Assembly (NCBI GenBank): GCA_934098345.1
Contig: CAKONX010000027.1
Span: 1 to 14,769, forward strand
Direction: 5' to 3'
Origin: an uncultured Bacilli bacterium
Lineage (GTDB): Bacteria > Bacillota_I > Bacilli_A > RF39 > UBA660
DNA: 14,769 nucleotides
The position numbers were made by a program, and so were the translations under genes. The notes beneath the pieces were generated by a model that worked only from the letters and a program-made list of their open reading frames with translations, ran no database searches and was not told where the DNA came from. Positions 6,691-13,872 of the stretch are shown here, in pieces (the stretch's first letter is position 1; every line of letters begins with the position of its first letter).

Positions 6691-7200
6691 ATGAAAGTAT
6701 TGGAAAGTATTAAGAAACAAATTGATAAACTAGTAAATAAATATAATTCATTTTTAAATCATTACTTTAAAAAATATATAGTTGATTATGAAGTAATGGA
6801 TGATAAAATTAAAATTATATCTTCAACTGGAGATTATAGAGTTGTTAAAAATACTAAAGGAAATATTTCTAAACTTAATCAAGCAATCGTAAAAAATAAA
6901 GTTAATATTCAAAGAAAAATTGATGAGTATGAAGCAACTAGTAAAGAAAGATTTATTGTTCTTATTATTAACTTAATGGCTATTGTAGGATTTGGTGTCC
7001 TTGTTTGTTTAACATTCTTTATTGGAAGTTATTTCTTATTTATAATTAGTATATTATTATTTTCATTATCAGTTATAACTTCAACCTTAACAAGCTTTAA
7101 TTACTTTATTAATGTTAAAGAAGTTTCAAATTTAAAAAAATTAACTGGTTATAAAAGAGATGTAGAATTTAGTGTATCAGATTTTAAGTTAATTAAGTAG
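6691..7200 (+). CDS. Small membrane protein with two transmembrane segments, unknown function
   Basis: I recognise no family for this 169-residue protein. Residues 1-86 are charged and look cytoplasmic: a basic helical start (SIKKQIDKLVNKYNSFLNHY), a short beta stretch and a helix rich in Lys and Glu. Two adjacent hydrophobic segments follow at about 88-109 and 112-135, with only a tiny loop between them, so the two ends should lie on the same side, most likely the cytoplasm. About 34 residues follow. There is no signal peptide. The ribosome site AGAGGGGGAG is unusually purine-rich and should give strong initiation. It is a single-gene unit with its own promoter and terminator. The layout resembles small membrane-associated scaffold or stress proteins, but I would not assign a function. 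Confidence 0.78.
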   Translation: MKVLESIKKQIDKLVNKYNSFLNHYFKKYIVDYEVMDDKIKIISSTGDYRVVKNTKGNISKLNQAIVKNKVNIQRKIDEYEATSKERFIVLIINLMAIVGFGVLVCLTFFIGSYFLFIISILLFSLSVITSTLTSFNYFINVKEVSNLKKLTGYKRDVEFSVSDFKLIK

Positions 7201-7220
7201 TATTTTATACTACTTTTTTT
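7195..7220 (+). terminator. Intrinsic terminator after the two-TM protein gene
   Basis: The stem AAGTAGTAT / ATACTACTT (9 bp, three-base loop) continues into a T7 run. The TAG stop (7198-7200) lies in the left arm. Confidence 0.85.
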
Positions 7221-7251
7221 ATTTAAACATATATTTTATAAAGGAGAAAAC

Positions 7252-7803
7252 ATGAATATATTTGAACTACTAGTAATATCACTTTCATTGTGTATGGATT
7301 CTTTTGCAACTTCTGTTTGTAAAGGTTTGGAAGTAAATAATAATAATATTAAAAAATCTTTTATTGTAGCTTTATGGTTTGCGTTTTTTCAAACACTTAT
7401 GCCAATACTAGGATATTTTTTTGGATCAATTGTGTCTTCATCACTTATGAGTATTGGTTATTTAATATCATTTCTAATTCTTTTATTTTTAGGAGTATCA
7501 ATGATAAAAGAAAGTGAAAGTGAAGAAGCTGTATTAAGCGGATTTAAACCTAAAGTAATGACTCTTTTAGCAATTTCTGTTAGTATTGATGCATTTGTAG
7601 TGGGTATAACTTATTCTCTTTTAAATATTAATATAATTATTCCATCAATATTTAATTATGTTATTACATTTATTACTACTATTGTTGGAGTAAATATTGG
7701 TTATAAATTTGGTAAATGTTTAAATAAATCAGCAAAAGTAATTGGTGGTTTAATACTTATTTCCTTAGGAGTTAAAGTTTTATTAAATCATTTTTTTAAT
7801 TAG
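7252..7803 (+). CDS. mntP: MntP-like manganese exporter
   Basis: The product is a 183-residue membrane protein with about six TM segments, the normal size for the MntP (YebN) family of Mn(II) efflux pumps. The two internally related family motifs are present: SLCMDSFATSVCKGL (12-26) with Asp16, and SVSIDAFVVGIT (109-120) with Asp113. These acidic membrane residues are expected to bind the metal. The C-terminal GGLILISLGVKVLL segment is also typical. Many MntP genes have a yybP-ykoY manganese riboswitch in front. Here only about 30 bases separate the previous terminator from the start, too few for one, and no convincing promoter is visible. The ribosome site is AGGAG. The diguanylate cyclase gene starts 12 bases later and is probably co-transcribed. 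Confidence 0.9.
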   Translation: MNIFELLVISLSLCMDSFATSVCKGLEVNNNNIKKSFIVALWFAFFQTLMPILGYFFGSIVSSSLMSIGYLISFLILLFLGVSMIKESESEEAVLSGFKPKVMTLLAISVSIDAFVVGITYSLLNINIIIPSIFNYVITFITTIVGVNIGYKFGKCLNKSAKVIGGLILISLGVKVLLNHFFN

Positions 7804-7815
7804 AGGAGGATTTTC

Positions 7816-8724
7816 ATGTTTGATTATCTATTAAGCAACTATTATATTATTCTTTCTTATATTGTTTTACTTGTTTTTTCTAAAGTAGTTTATGTTAAAG
7901 AGAGTCATGAACTTTCAATTTTAAAATTTTTATTTTTACTTAATATCATTGAATTTTTACTATATATAAATGGAGTAACATTATATAATTTATATATTAT
8001 TAATTTCTGTAGTTTGTCTATTTATTCTATTAAAAATAAATATCAATTAGTTGGAGTTAATTTGGTATTTTTAATATTATCACTGATATTTGACTGTTAT
8101 AAAGTTATTCTTTTCTATAATATGTTTCTTTTTATAATAGATATTTTTAATTATCTTAAACATTATGAAAAATCATCTATTATTAGAAATATTTTATCTT
8201 TATTTTTATTTATTTCAATATTAATGAATAAACCATTTGTAGGATTTCTATTTTATGTTATATTTTATTATTTTTACTTGTTATGTGAATATTATACTAA
8301 AGATGAACTTACTAATACAGAAACAAGAAAACCTTTATTCAAGGACTTAAAACTACGTGAAAAAGATATATCAGCAATAATAAGCATTGATCTTAATAAT
8401 TTAAAACAAATTAATGATACATTTGGTCATGAAGAAGGAGATAAAGCAATTAAAACTCTTGCTCATATTATAAAAAAACATGAGAATAAAAATATGCGTT
8501 TATATCGAATTGGTGGAGATGAGTTCATGATAGTTTGTTTTAATATGTATAAAAGTAATATAAATGTTTTTTTAGATTCTATTACTAATGAAGTTAATAA
8601 TACTAAATATAGCTGTGCCATAGGTTGTGCATTTAAAGAAAATAATATAAGTATTAAAGAAATGATACGTTTATCTGATGAATTAATGTATAAAAACAAG
8701 CAATATTACAAAAGTGTAAGATAA
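7816..8724 (+). CDS. Membrane-anchored diguanylate cyclase (GGDEF domain)
   Basis: The product has 302 residues. Residues 1-158 form a strongly hydrophobic N-terminus with about five or six TM segments and no recognised sensor motif. Residues 163-302 form a GGDEF domain: the entry motif DELTNTETR, the metal-binding SIDLNNLKQINDTFGHEEGD (Asp192), the catalytic GGDEF (233-237) intact, and the late DELMYKNKQYY helix. An intact motif predicts synthesis of cyclic di-GMP from two GTP. The inhibitory I-site (RxxD ending about six residues before GGDEF) is absent: Asn224 and Met227 occupy those positions, so the usual product inhibition is not expected. The ribosome site AGGAGG lies six bases before the ATG. 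No terminator is seen after it. Confidence 0.92.
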   Translation: MFDYLLSNYYIILSYIVLLVFSKVVYVKESHELSILKFLFLLNIIEFLLYINGVTLYNLYIINFCSLSIYSIKNKYQLVGVNLVFLILSLIFDCYKVILFYNMFLFIIDIFNYLKHYEKSSIIRNILSLFLFISILMNKPFVGFLFYVIFYYFYLLCEYYTKDELTNTETRKPLFKDLKLREKDISAIISIDLNNLKQINDTFGHEEGDKAIKTLAHIIKKHENKNMRLYRIGGDEFMIVCFNMYKSNINVFLDSITNEVNNTKYSCAIGCAFKENNISIKEMIRLSDELMYKNKQYYKSVR

Positions 8725-8738
8725 AATTAATGAACAAA

Positions 8739-8747
8739 TGATATAAT
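8739..8747 (+). promoter_or_regulatory. Extended -10 promoter of the two-component genes
   Basis: TGA followed by a consensus TATAAT (8742-8747) lies 17 bases before the start codon at 8765. There is no clear -35 and no Bce-type palindrome nearby, so the regulator genes look constitutively expressed. Confidence 0.6.
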
Positions 8748-8764
8748 AGTTAAAGGAGAAAGTT

Positions 8765-9424
8765 ATGAAGAAAATATTTGTATTAGAAGATGATGAACTA
8801 ATTAGACAAGAACTTGTATCTTTACTTACTAATTCTAATTTTTTAGTTGATACAACAACTGATTTTGAAAATTCTTTGAATTGTATATTAAAGAGTGATG
8901 CTGATCTTATTTTAATGGATATTAATATACCTTATTTAAATGGAGAAGAATTATTAAAAAAATTAAGAGAGAAGAGTAATGTTCCGGTAATTATGGTTAC
9001 AAGTAAAGAAAGTGAAATTGATGAAGCACTTTCTATTACTTATGGAGCAGATGATTATATAACTAAACCATATAATCCAAATATATTGATTTTAAGAATT
9101 AATGCTGTTTTAAAAAGAAGTGAGAATGTATCTAATTTAAAATATAGAAATTTTTTAGTGAATACATCAAGATCAAGACTAGAAAATGATGAATTTGTAA
9201 TTGATTTTACTAAAAATGAAATGATCATTTTTATGTGTTTATTTAATAAAATTGGGACAATTGTGTCTAGAGATGAGATAATGACTAGTCTATGGGATAA
9301 TGATGAATATATTAATGATAATGCTTTAACAGTAAATATTAGTAGAGTTAGAAGTAAACTAGAAGAAGCAGGTTTAAAAGATGCTATTGAAACTAAAAAA
9401 GGTGTAGGGTATATTTTACTATGA
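8765..9424 (+). CDS. bceR: Bce-type OmpR-family response regulator
   Basis: The product has 219 residues. The N-terminal receiver (1-115) has acidic residues D9-D10, phospho-acceptor Asp52 (LILMDINIPYLNG), Thr79 and Lys101 (ITKPYNP). The C-terminal winged helix (about 125-219) has the OmpR-type recognition region NDNALTVNISRVRSKLEE and the wing ETKKGVGYILL. It forms one set with a short intramembrane-sensing kinase, an ABC ATPase and a large FtsX-type permease. That set is the hallmark of BceRS-BceAB systems, which respond to cell-wall-active peptides such as bacitracin or lantibiotics. Its target is very likely the palindrome at 10440-10455. The stop overlaps the kinase start (ATGA), so the two are translated together. 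The symbol is given by family; the specific peptide is unknown. Confidence 0.88.
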   Translation: MKKIFVLEDDELIRQELVSLLTNSNFLVDTTTDFENSLNCILKSDADLILMDINIPYLNGEELLKKLREKSNVPVIMVTSKESEIDEALSITYGADDYITKPYNPNILILRINAVLKRSENVSNLKYRNFLVNTSRSRLENDEFVIDFTKNEMIIFMCLFNKIGTIVSRDEIMTSLWDNDEYINDNALTVNISRVRSKLEEAGLKDAIETKKGVGYILL

Positions 9425-10437
9425 GTTTTTTTAGATTTGTTAAAGATAATAAAGTTAATATTTTAGTTAGCTTATTTTTATTCGTTTTAATTATTCTTAT
9501 TATGCTTGCTTTTCAAGTTAATTTTTATTTAATCGTTATAAGTATTATATTTTTCTTATCTGGTTTTATATTTCTATTATTATATAATTATTTTAGAAAA
9601 AAGAAATTTTATAATGAACTGATTAATAATACTAAATTATTAGATAAGAAATATTTAGTATTAGAAACCTTAAATGAACCAACATTTTTAGAAGGTAAAA
9701 TTTTATATGACAGTTTATATCAAATTGATAAATCAATGAATGAACATATAAAACTTTATGAAAAGAATTTAAGTGATTTTAAAGAATATGTCGAAATGTG
9801 GATTCATGAAGTAAAAATTCCTCTTTCAAGTCTTTCTTTAATGTGCCATAATCATCATGATACTATTGATAAAAAATATCTTAATCAAATAAATAAACTT
9901 GATAATTATGTTGATCAAGTGCTTTATTATGTAAGAAGTAATGATGCTGAAAAAGATTTTTTAATTAAAAAGACTAATTTAGAAAAAGTTATAAATTCAG
10001 TTATGATTAAGAATAAAGATGAAATTCTTTTAAATAATATTACAGTTAACGTTGAAAATTTAAATATATTTGTTTATACAGATACTAAATGGTTAATTTT
10101 CATAATAAATCAAATTTTAAATAATTCTATTAAGTATAAAAAGAAAAACGGAAATTCTCTTATTAAAATATATGCAACAGAAGAAAAAGATTTAGTGAAT
10201 TTGTTTATATATGATAATGGTATAGGAATAAGTAAAAGTGATATAACTCGTGTATTTGATAAGACTTTTACTGGTGAAAATGGTAGAAAAGATGCTAATT
10301 CAACTGGCATGGGTTTATATATAGTTAAAAAACTTATTGATAAACTTGGACATAAAATAAGCATTTCATCAAAAGAAAATGAATATACAGAAGTTAAAAT
10401 AACTTTTGGTAAGAATGATTTATATAATATAAAATGA
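9421..10437 (+). CDS. bceS: Bce-type intramembrane-sensing histidine kinase
   Basis: The product has 338 residues, normal for BceS. Two TM segments (about 14-33 and 36-56) are joined by only a few residues, leaving no extracellular sensor domain. Such kinases detect peptide through the partner ABC transporter. The H-box is EMWIHEVKIPLSSLSLM with His129. The N-box is IINQILNNSIKY, the G1 box DNGIGIS, and the G2 box STGMGLYIVKKL; all are intact, so autophosphorylation and transfer to the response regulator are expected. The start overlaps the regulator stop by four bases (ATGA). The gene ends in TGA, three bases before the operator-like palindrome that precedes the transporter genes. Confidence 0.9.
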   Translation: MSFFRFVKDNKVNILVSLFLFVLIILIMLAFQVNFYLIVISIIFFLSGFIFLLLYNYFRKKKFYNELINNTKLLDKKYLVLETLNEPTFLEGKILYDSLYQIDKSMNEHIKLYEKNLSDFKEYVEMWIHEVKIPLSSLSLMCHNHHDTIDKKYLNQINKLDNYVDQVLYYVRSNDAEKDFLIKKTNLEKVINSVMIKNKDEILLNNITVNVENLNIFVYTDTKWLIFIINQILNNSIKYKKKNGNSLIKIYATEEKDLVNLFIYDNGIGISKSDITRVFDKTFTGENGRKDANSTGMGLYIVKKLIDKLGHKISISSKENEYTEVKITFGKNDLYNIK

Positions 10438-10439
10438 TT

Positions 10440-10455
10440 ATTACAAAATTGTAAT
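10440..10455 (+). promoter_or_regulatory. Palindromic operator for the Bce-type response regulator
   Basis: ATTACAA-AA-TTGTAAT is a perfect 16-base palindrome. It contains TTACA-N4-TGTAA, the form I recall for BceR-family regulators (TNACA-N4-TGTAA). It lies in the only sizeable gap of the module, between kinase and ABC genes, and upstream of possible -10 elements (TATAAT at 10499-10504). Confidence 0.75.
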
Positions 10456-10525
10456 GTATTTGAAATATAGAACGGAGGATTTATTACTATTATATAAGTA
10501 TAATTTAAACATGAGAGGTGGAAAA

Positions 10526-11290
10526 ATGGAAAAAATATTAGATGTAGTTGAAATTGAAAAATATTATGGTAGTAAATCAAGTTTAACTAAAGCAATTGAT
10601 AATATATCTTTTAGTGCTGAAAAAGGGGAATTTGTTGCTATCATGGGTGCAAGTGGAAGTGGAAAAACAACACTTTTAAATTGCATATCTACAATAGATA
10701 AAGTTACAAGTGGACATATCTATGTTGGAGGAAAAGATATTACTTTACTTAAAGGTAATGCTTTAAATAAATTTAGAAGAGAAGAACTTGGATTTATATT
10801 TCAAGATTTTAATCTATTAGATACTTTGACATCATATGAAAATATTGCTCTTGCTTTAACCATTCAAAATAAAAAGTATGATTATATAGATTGTGAAATA
10901 AAAAAGGTAAGTGAGTATTTAAATATTAGTCATGTATTAAATAAATATCCTTATCAAATGAGTGGTGGAGAAAAACAAAGAGTTGCATCAGCTCGTGCAA
11001 TAATTACTAATCCAAAACTAATTTTGGCAGATGAACCAACTGGAGCACTTGATTCTAAGTCTGCTAAAATGCTTTTAGAAAGATTTGAATATTTAAATAA
11101 AGAATATTCATCAACAATACTAATGGTTACGCATGATGCTTTTACAGCAAGTTATGCAAGTCGTGTAATATTTATAAAAGATGGTAAGATATTTAATGAG
11201 TTAAAAAAGGGTGATGAAAGTCGAGTAGAATTCTTTGATAAAATTATTAATGTTGTAACTATTCTTGGAGGCGATATAAGTGATCGCTAA
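10526..11290 (+). CDS. bceA: Bce-type ABC transporter ATP-binding protein
   Basis: The product has 254 residues in the MacB/LolD/BceA ATPase group. It has Walker A GASGSGKTT (41-49), a Q-loop at FIFQDFN, the signature MSGGEKQRV, Walker B LILADEPTGALDS and the switch histidine in MVTHD; all are intact. It powers the permease encoded next. In Bce systems the pair removes peptide antibiotics from their lipid targets and also acts as the sensor for the kinase. I start it at 10526, where AGAGG lies seven bases upstream. An in-frame ATG at 10454 would add 24 poorly conserved-looking residues, has no ribosome site and overlaps the operator palindrome. A second ATG at 10511 also lacks a site. The 3' end overlaps the permease start by 11 bases. 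Confidence 0.92.
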   Translation: MEKILDVVEIEKYYGSKSSLTKAIDNISFSAEKGEFVAIMGASGSGKTTLLNCISTIDKVTSGHIYVGGKDITLLKGNALNKFRREELGFIFQDFNLLDTLTSYENIALALTIQNKKYDYIDCEIKKVSEYLNISHVLNKYPYQMSGGEKQRVASARAIITNPKLILADEPTGALDSKSAKMLLERFEYLNKEYSSTILMVTHDAFTASYASRVIFIKDGKIFNELKKGDESRVEFFDKIINVVTILGGDISDR

Positions 11291-13283
11291 ATTATCTTTA
11301 AATAATATAAAAAAGAGTATGAAAGACTATGCAATATACTTTTTTACCCTTGTTTTAGGAGTTGCAATTTTTTATATTTTTAATTCAATTGATTCACAAA
11401 CAGTGATGTTAAATATTAATTCAAGAAAAGATAATATTATTTCATTATTAACAAGATTACTTTCAGCAACAAGCGTATTTGTTTCTTTTATACTAGGTTC
11501 CTTAATAATTTATGCTTCAAGATTTTTAATTAAAAGAAGAAATAGAGAATTTGGGGTTTATCTTACTTTAGGAATGAGTAAAAGAAAAATATCATTTATA
11601 TTATTTTTAGAAACTTTGTTAATTGGATTTATTTCACTTGGAGCAGGTCTTATTATTGGAGTATTTGCATCTCAACTTATGAGTATATTAGTTGCTAAAA
11701 TGTTTGATGCTGATATGTCAAAGTTTCAATTTGTGTTTTCTTTTTCAGCTTTAATAAAAACATGCATTTATTTTGGAATAATGTATTTTATAGTAATGAT
11801 ATTTAATACCATTATTATTAGTAAATGTAAATTGATTGATTTGTTACATTCTAGTGCAAAATCAGAAAAAGTAAAAATTAAAAACCCAATAGTCTGTATT
11901 ATTATATTTGTCTTATCTGCAGTGGCTTTAGGATATGCATATTATATGGTTACTGATGGGATAATGAAGATGAAGGATTTTAAAGAAATATTTAAGCCTA
12001 TAATTATAGGAATAGTATCAACTTTCCTAATATTTTGGAGTATATCTGGGCTTATTTTAAAAGTTGCTATGTCTTTAAAAGGCCTTTACTATAAAGGGCT
12101 TAATCAGTTCATGATTCGTCAATTAAGCAGTAAAATTAATACAACTGTTATATCAATGACTGTAATTTGTCTTATGTTATTTTTAACAATATGTGCTTTA
12201 TCAAGTTCGTTATCGTTAAGAAACTCATTAAATAAAAATATTGCCAAATTTATGCCTGCTGATATTCAAGTTGCAGCTTATCAAGAAGAAGGCATGAGTG
12301 GAAATATTCTGGATAGATATAAGAAAAATAAATTTGATTACGCATCATTAGTTAAAGAATATGTTGTAACTAGCACATATCGTGATATGGACTTTAATAC
12401 AGAAACTTCCTTAGGTAGTGAACTTTACGCTAGTTTAACTGCTAGTGGGGAAATTGATGATAATACTTATGTTGAAGAAATTATGAGTATAAGTGATTAT
12501 AACAAAATTGCTAATATATATAACAGAGAAGAACTAAGACTTAATGATGATGAATATATTATTATTTCTAATTTCAAAGCTTTAACGGATGTTAGAAATA
12601 TTGCTTTGGAATCAGGAACTGAAATAAAAGTGTTTGGTAAGACTTTAAAGCCAAAATATAAGAAATGTATATATGGATTTGTAGAACTTTCAAGTGGAGA
12701 AATTAATGGGGGAATATTTATAGTCCCAGATTCAGTTGTTGCAAAAGAAGAACCATTATATACTATGTTTACTGCAAACTATAATGAGGCTAATCGTGAT
12801 AAAAAATATGAAATAGATGATTTGTTTAAAAAACAAAGTTCAAATATTGGAAGTGCTTCTTATACAACTAAAACTTCTTTAGAAGATTCTTCTATTGGAC
12901 TTGGAGCTATCGTTACTTTCTTAGGAATATATTTAGGAATAATTTTCCTTATGTCTAGTGCGGCTATACTTGCATTAAAAAATTTAAGTGAAGCAAGTGA
13001 TAATAGAAAAAGATATATTATTTTAAGAAAAATTGGGGCAGACGAATCTTTAATAAAAAAATCTTTATTTAGAGAAATATTAATATTTTTCTTATTTCCA
13101 TTAATACTTGCAATAATACATTCGATATTTGGTATGCGTTTTGCATTAATTATTTTAGAGATGTTTGGAAGAGATGGATTATTAAACTCAGTTATAATAA
13201 CCTCTCTTATAATAGTGTTTATTTATGGAGGATATTTCTTAATAACTTATCAATGTAGTAAAAATATTATAAAAGAAAAGTAG
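11280..13283 (+). CDS. bceB: Bce-type ABC transporter permease (FtsX-like, 10 TM)
   Basis: The product has 667 residues, the size typical of BceB. Ten hydrophobic segments lie at about 18-36, 60-80, 105-130, 160-180, 203-222, 240-262, 288-310, 541-567, 597-618 and 636-657. A large hydrophilic domain (about 311-540) between TM7 and TM8 is the extracellular domain that determines peptide specificity in this family. RNREFGVYLTLGMSKRKI (87-104) and the mirrored RKRYIILRKIGADESLIKK (576-594) are the cytoplasmic coupling motifs of FtsX-type permeases. The start is GTG at 11280 with GGAGG eight bases before it, inside the ATPase gene, so synthesis of the two subunits is coupled. The external domain is too variable to predict which peptide it meets. 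A terminator covers the stop codon. Confidence 0.93.
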   Translation: MIAKLSLNNIKKSMKDYAIYFFTLVLGVAIFYIFNSIDSQTVMLNINSRKDNIISLLTRLLSATSVFVSFILGSLIIYASRFLIKRRNREFGVYLTLGMSKRKISFILFLETLLIGFISLGAGLIIGVFASQLMSILVAKMFDADMSKFQFVFSFSALIKTCIYFGIMYFIVMIFNTIIISKCKLIDLLHSSAKSEKVKIKNPIVCIIIFVLSAVALGYAYYMVTDGIMKMKDFKEIFKPIIIGIVSTFLIFWSISGLILKVAMSLKGLYYKGLNQFMIRQLSSKINTTVISMTVICLMLFLTICALSSSLSLRNSLNKNIAKFMPADIQVAAYQEEGMSGNILDRYKKNKFDYASLVKEYVVTSTYRDMDFNTETSLGSELYASLTASGEIDDNTYVEEIMSISDYNKIANIYNREELRLNDDEYIIISNFKALTDVRNIALESGTEIKVFGKTLKPKYKKCIYGFVELSSGEINGGIFIVPDSVVAKEEPLYTMFTANYNEANRDKKYEIDDLFKKQSSNIGSASYTTKTSLEDSSIGLGAIVTFLGIYLGIIFLMSSAAILALKNLSEASDNRKRYIILRKIGADESLIKKSLFREILIFFLFPLILAIIHSIFGMRFALIILEMFGRDGLLNSVIITSLIIVFIYGGYFLITYQCSKNIIKEK

Positions 13284-13299
13284 ATACTTTTCTTTTATT
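13271..13299 (+). terminator. Intrinsic terminator after the ABC permease
   Basis: A perfect 11-bp stem AAAAGAAAAGT / ACTTTTCTTTT has an AGAT tetraloop. The T-rich tract forms the right arm and only two T lie in the three bases after it. The TAG stop (13281-13283) lies across the end of the left arm. Confidence 0.7.
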
Positions 13300-13353
13300 G
13301 TTGGTTAAACATCACAATTCTTATTTTGTTTTTTTAAATTTTGTTATTTTGGT

Positions 13354-13381
13354 TATACTATTATAGTAAGAAAAAACTTAC
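13354..13381 (+). promoter_or_regulatory. Possible promoter and leader hairpin of the coiled-coil gene
   Basis: Candidate -10 boxes are TATACT (13354-13359) or TATAGT (13362-13367, 15 bases after TTGTTA at 13341-13346). Neither has an ideal -35. A small hairpin, GTAAG-A6-CTTAC (13366-13381), sits just before the AGGAGG ribosome site and could affect initiation. Confidence 0.4.
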
Positions 13382-13397
13382 ATAGGAGGAATAAGAA

Positions 13398-13814
13398 ATG
13401 CAAGAAAAAATGAAACAAGTAAGTGAAGAGTTTAATTCACTAAATGAAAAAATTAAAGATGAACTAGAAACAAAAACTATTGAATGTATGTATAAGAAAG
13501 ATGACTTGGATAAAAAAATAAAAGACACTAAAGAAAATATTCAAAAAACAAAAAAAGATATTAAGACTAAAAATGGTGAAATATCAGAAAAAATAAGTAG
13601 TCATCTTGAAGAAAAATTCAATAATTTAAATGAATTAATAGATGAAAAAATGTATATGAAAGATAAGAAAAAATTAGAAAAATATATTGATAAAAAATTG
13701 GATTATTCAAGTGAATATATTGCTGTTTCTTTACTTTTGTTAGAAGAAGCAAGACTTTCATTTCTAGAAGCAGTTGATGCTCAAATGAAGTATGATGAAG
13801 AATATAGTGATTAA
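13398..13814 (+). CDS. Charged coiled-coil protein of unknown function
   Basis: The product has 138 residues, very rich in Lys, Glu and Asp. Residues about 1-105 read as almost continuous charged helix with heptad-like spacing (NSLNEKIKDELETKT; KIKDTKENIQKTKKDIKTK; LEKYIDKKLDYSS), probably an elongated coiled coil or helical hairpin. The last part (SLLLLEEARLSFLEAVDAQMKY, about 111-132) is more apolar and could pack against the rest or against a partner. There is no signal peptide, TM segment or catalytic motif. The ribosome site AGGAGG eight bases before the ATG is very strong. It follows the Bce terminator and so is probably a separate unit. I recognise no family. A small scaffold or cell-envelope-associated role is possible but unproven. 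Confidence 0.8.
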   Translation: MQEKMKQVSEEFNSLNEKIKDELETKTIECMYKKDDLDKKIKDTKENIQKTKKDIKTKNGEISEKISSHLEEKFNNLNELIDEKMYMKDKKKLEKYIDKKLDYSSEYIAVSLLLLEEARLSFLEAVDAQMKYDEEYSD

Positions 13815-13872
13815 CAAACTTGAATAGTTGATATTTATTTGTTAGAATAATTTCTTGAAATGATGTGTGAAA

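Noticed and set aside
7201..7251. Manganese (yybP-ykoY) riboswitch before mntP
   Set aside because: Only about 30 bases remain after the preceding terminator, far too few, and no conserved loop is visible.
10454..10525. Upstream in-frame ATG that would lengthen the ABC ATPase by 24 residues
   Set aside because: It has no ribosome site, overlaps the regulator palindrome, and the family normally starts at the later methionine, which has a good site.
10110..10580. Minus-strand reading frame of 156 codons across the end of the kinase gene
   Set aside because: It lies mostly opposite a clear kinase gene and the operator region, has no ribosome site, and its composition is that of an antisense shadow. 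Other minus-strand frames (3387-3587, 4029-4220, 6517-6720, 8463-8699, 13968-14171) were rejected for the same reasons.
13812..13844. TAACAAA / TTTGTTA repeat after the coiled-coil gene as a terminator
   Set aside because: The 19-base loop and the lack of a T run make termination unlikely.
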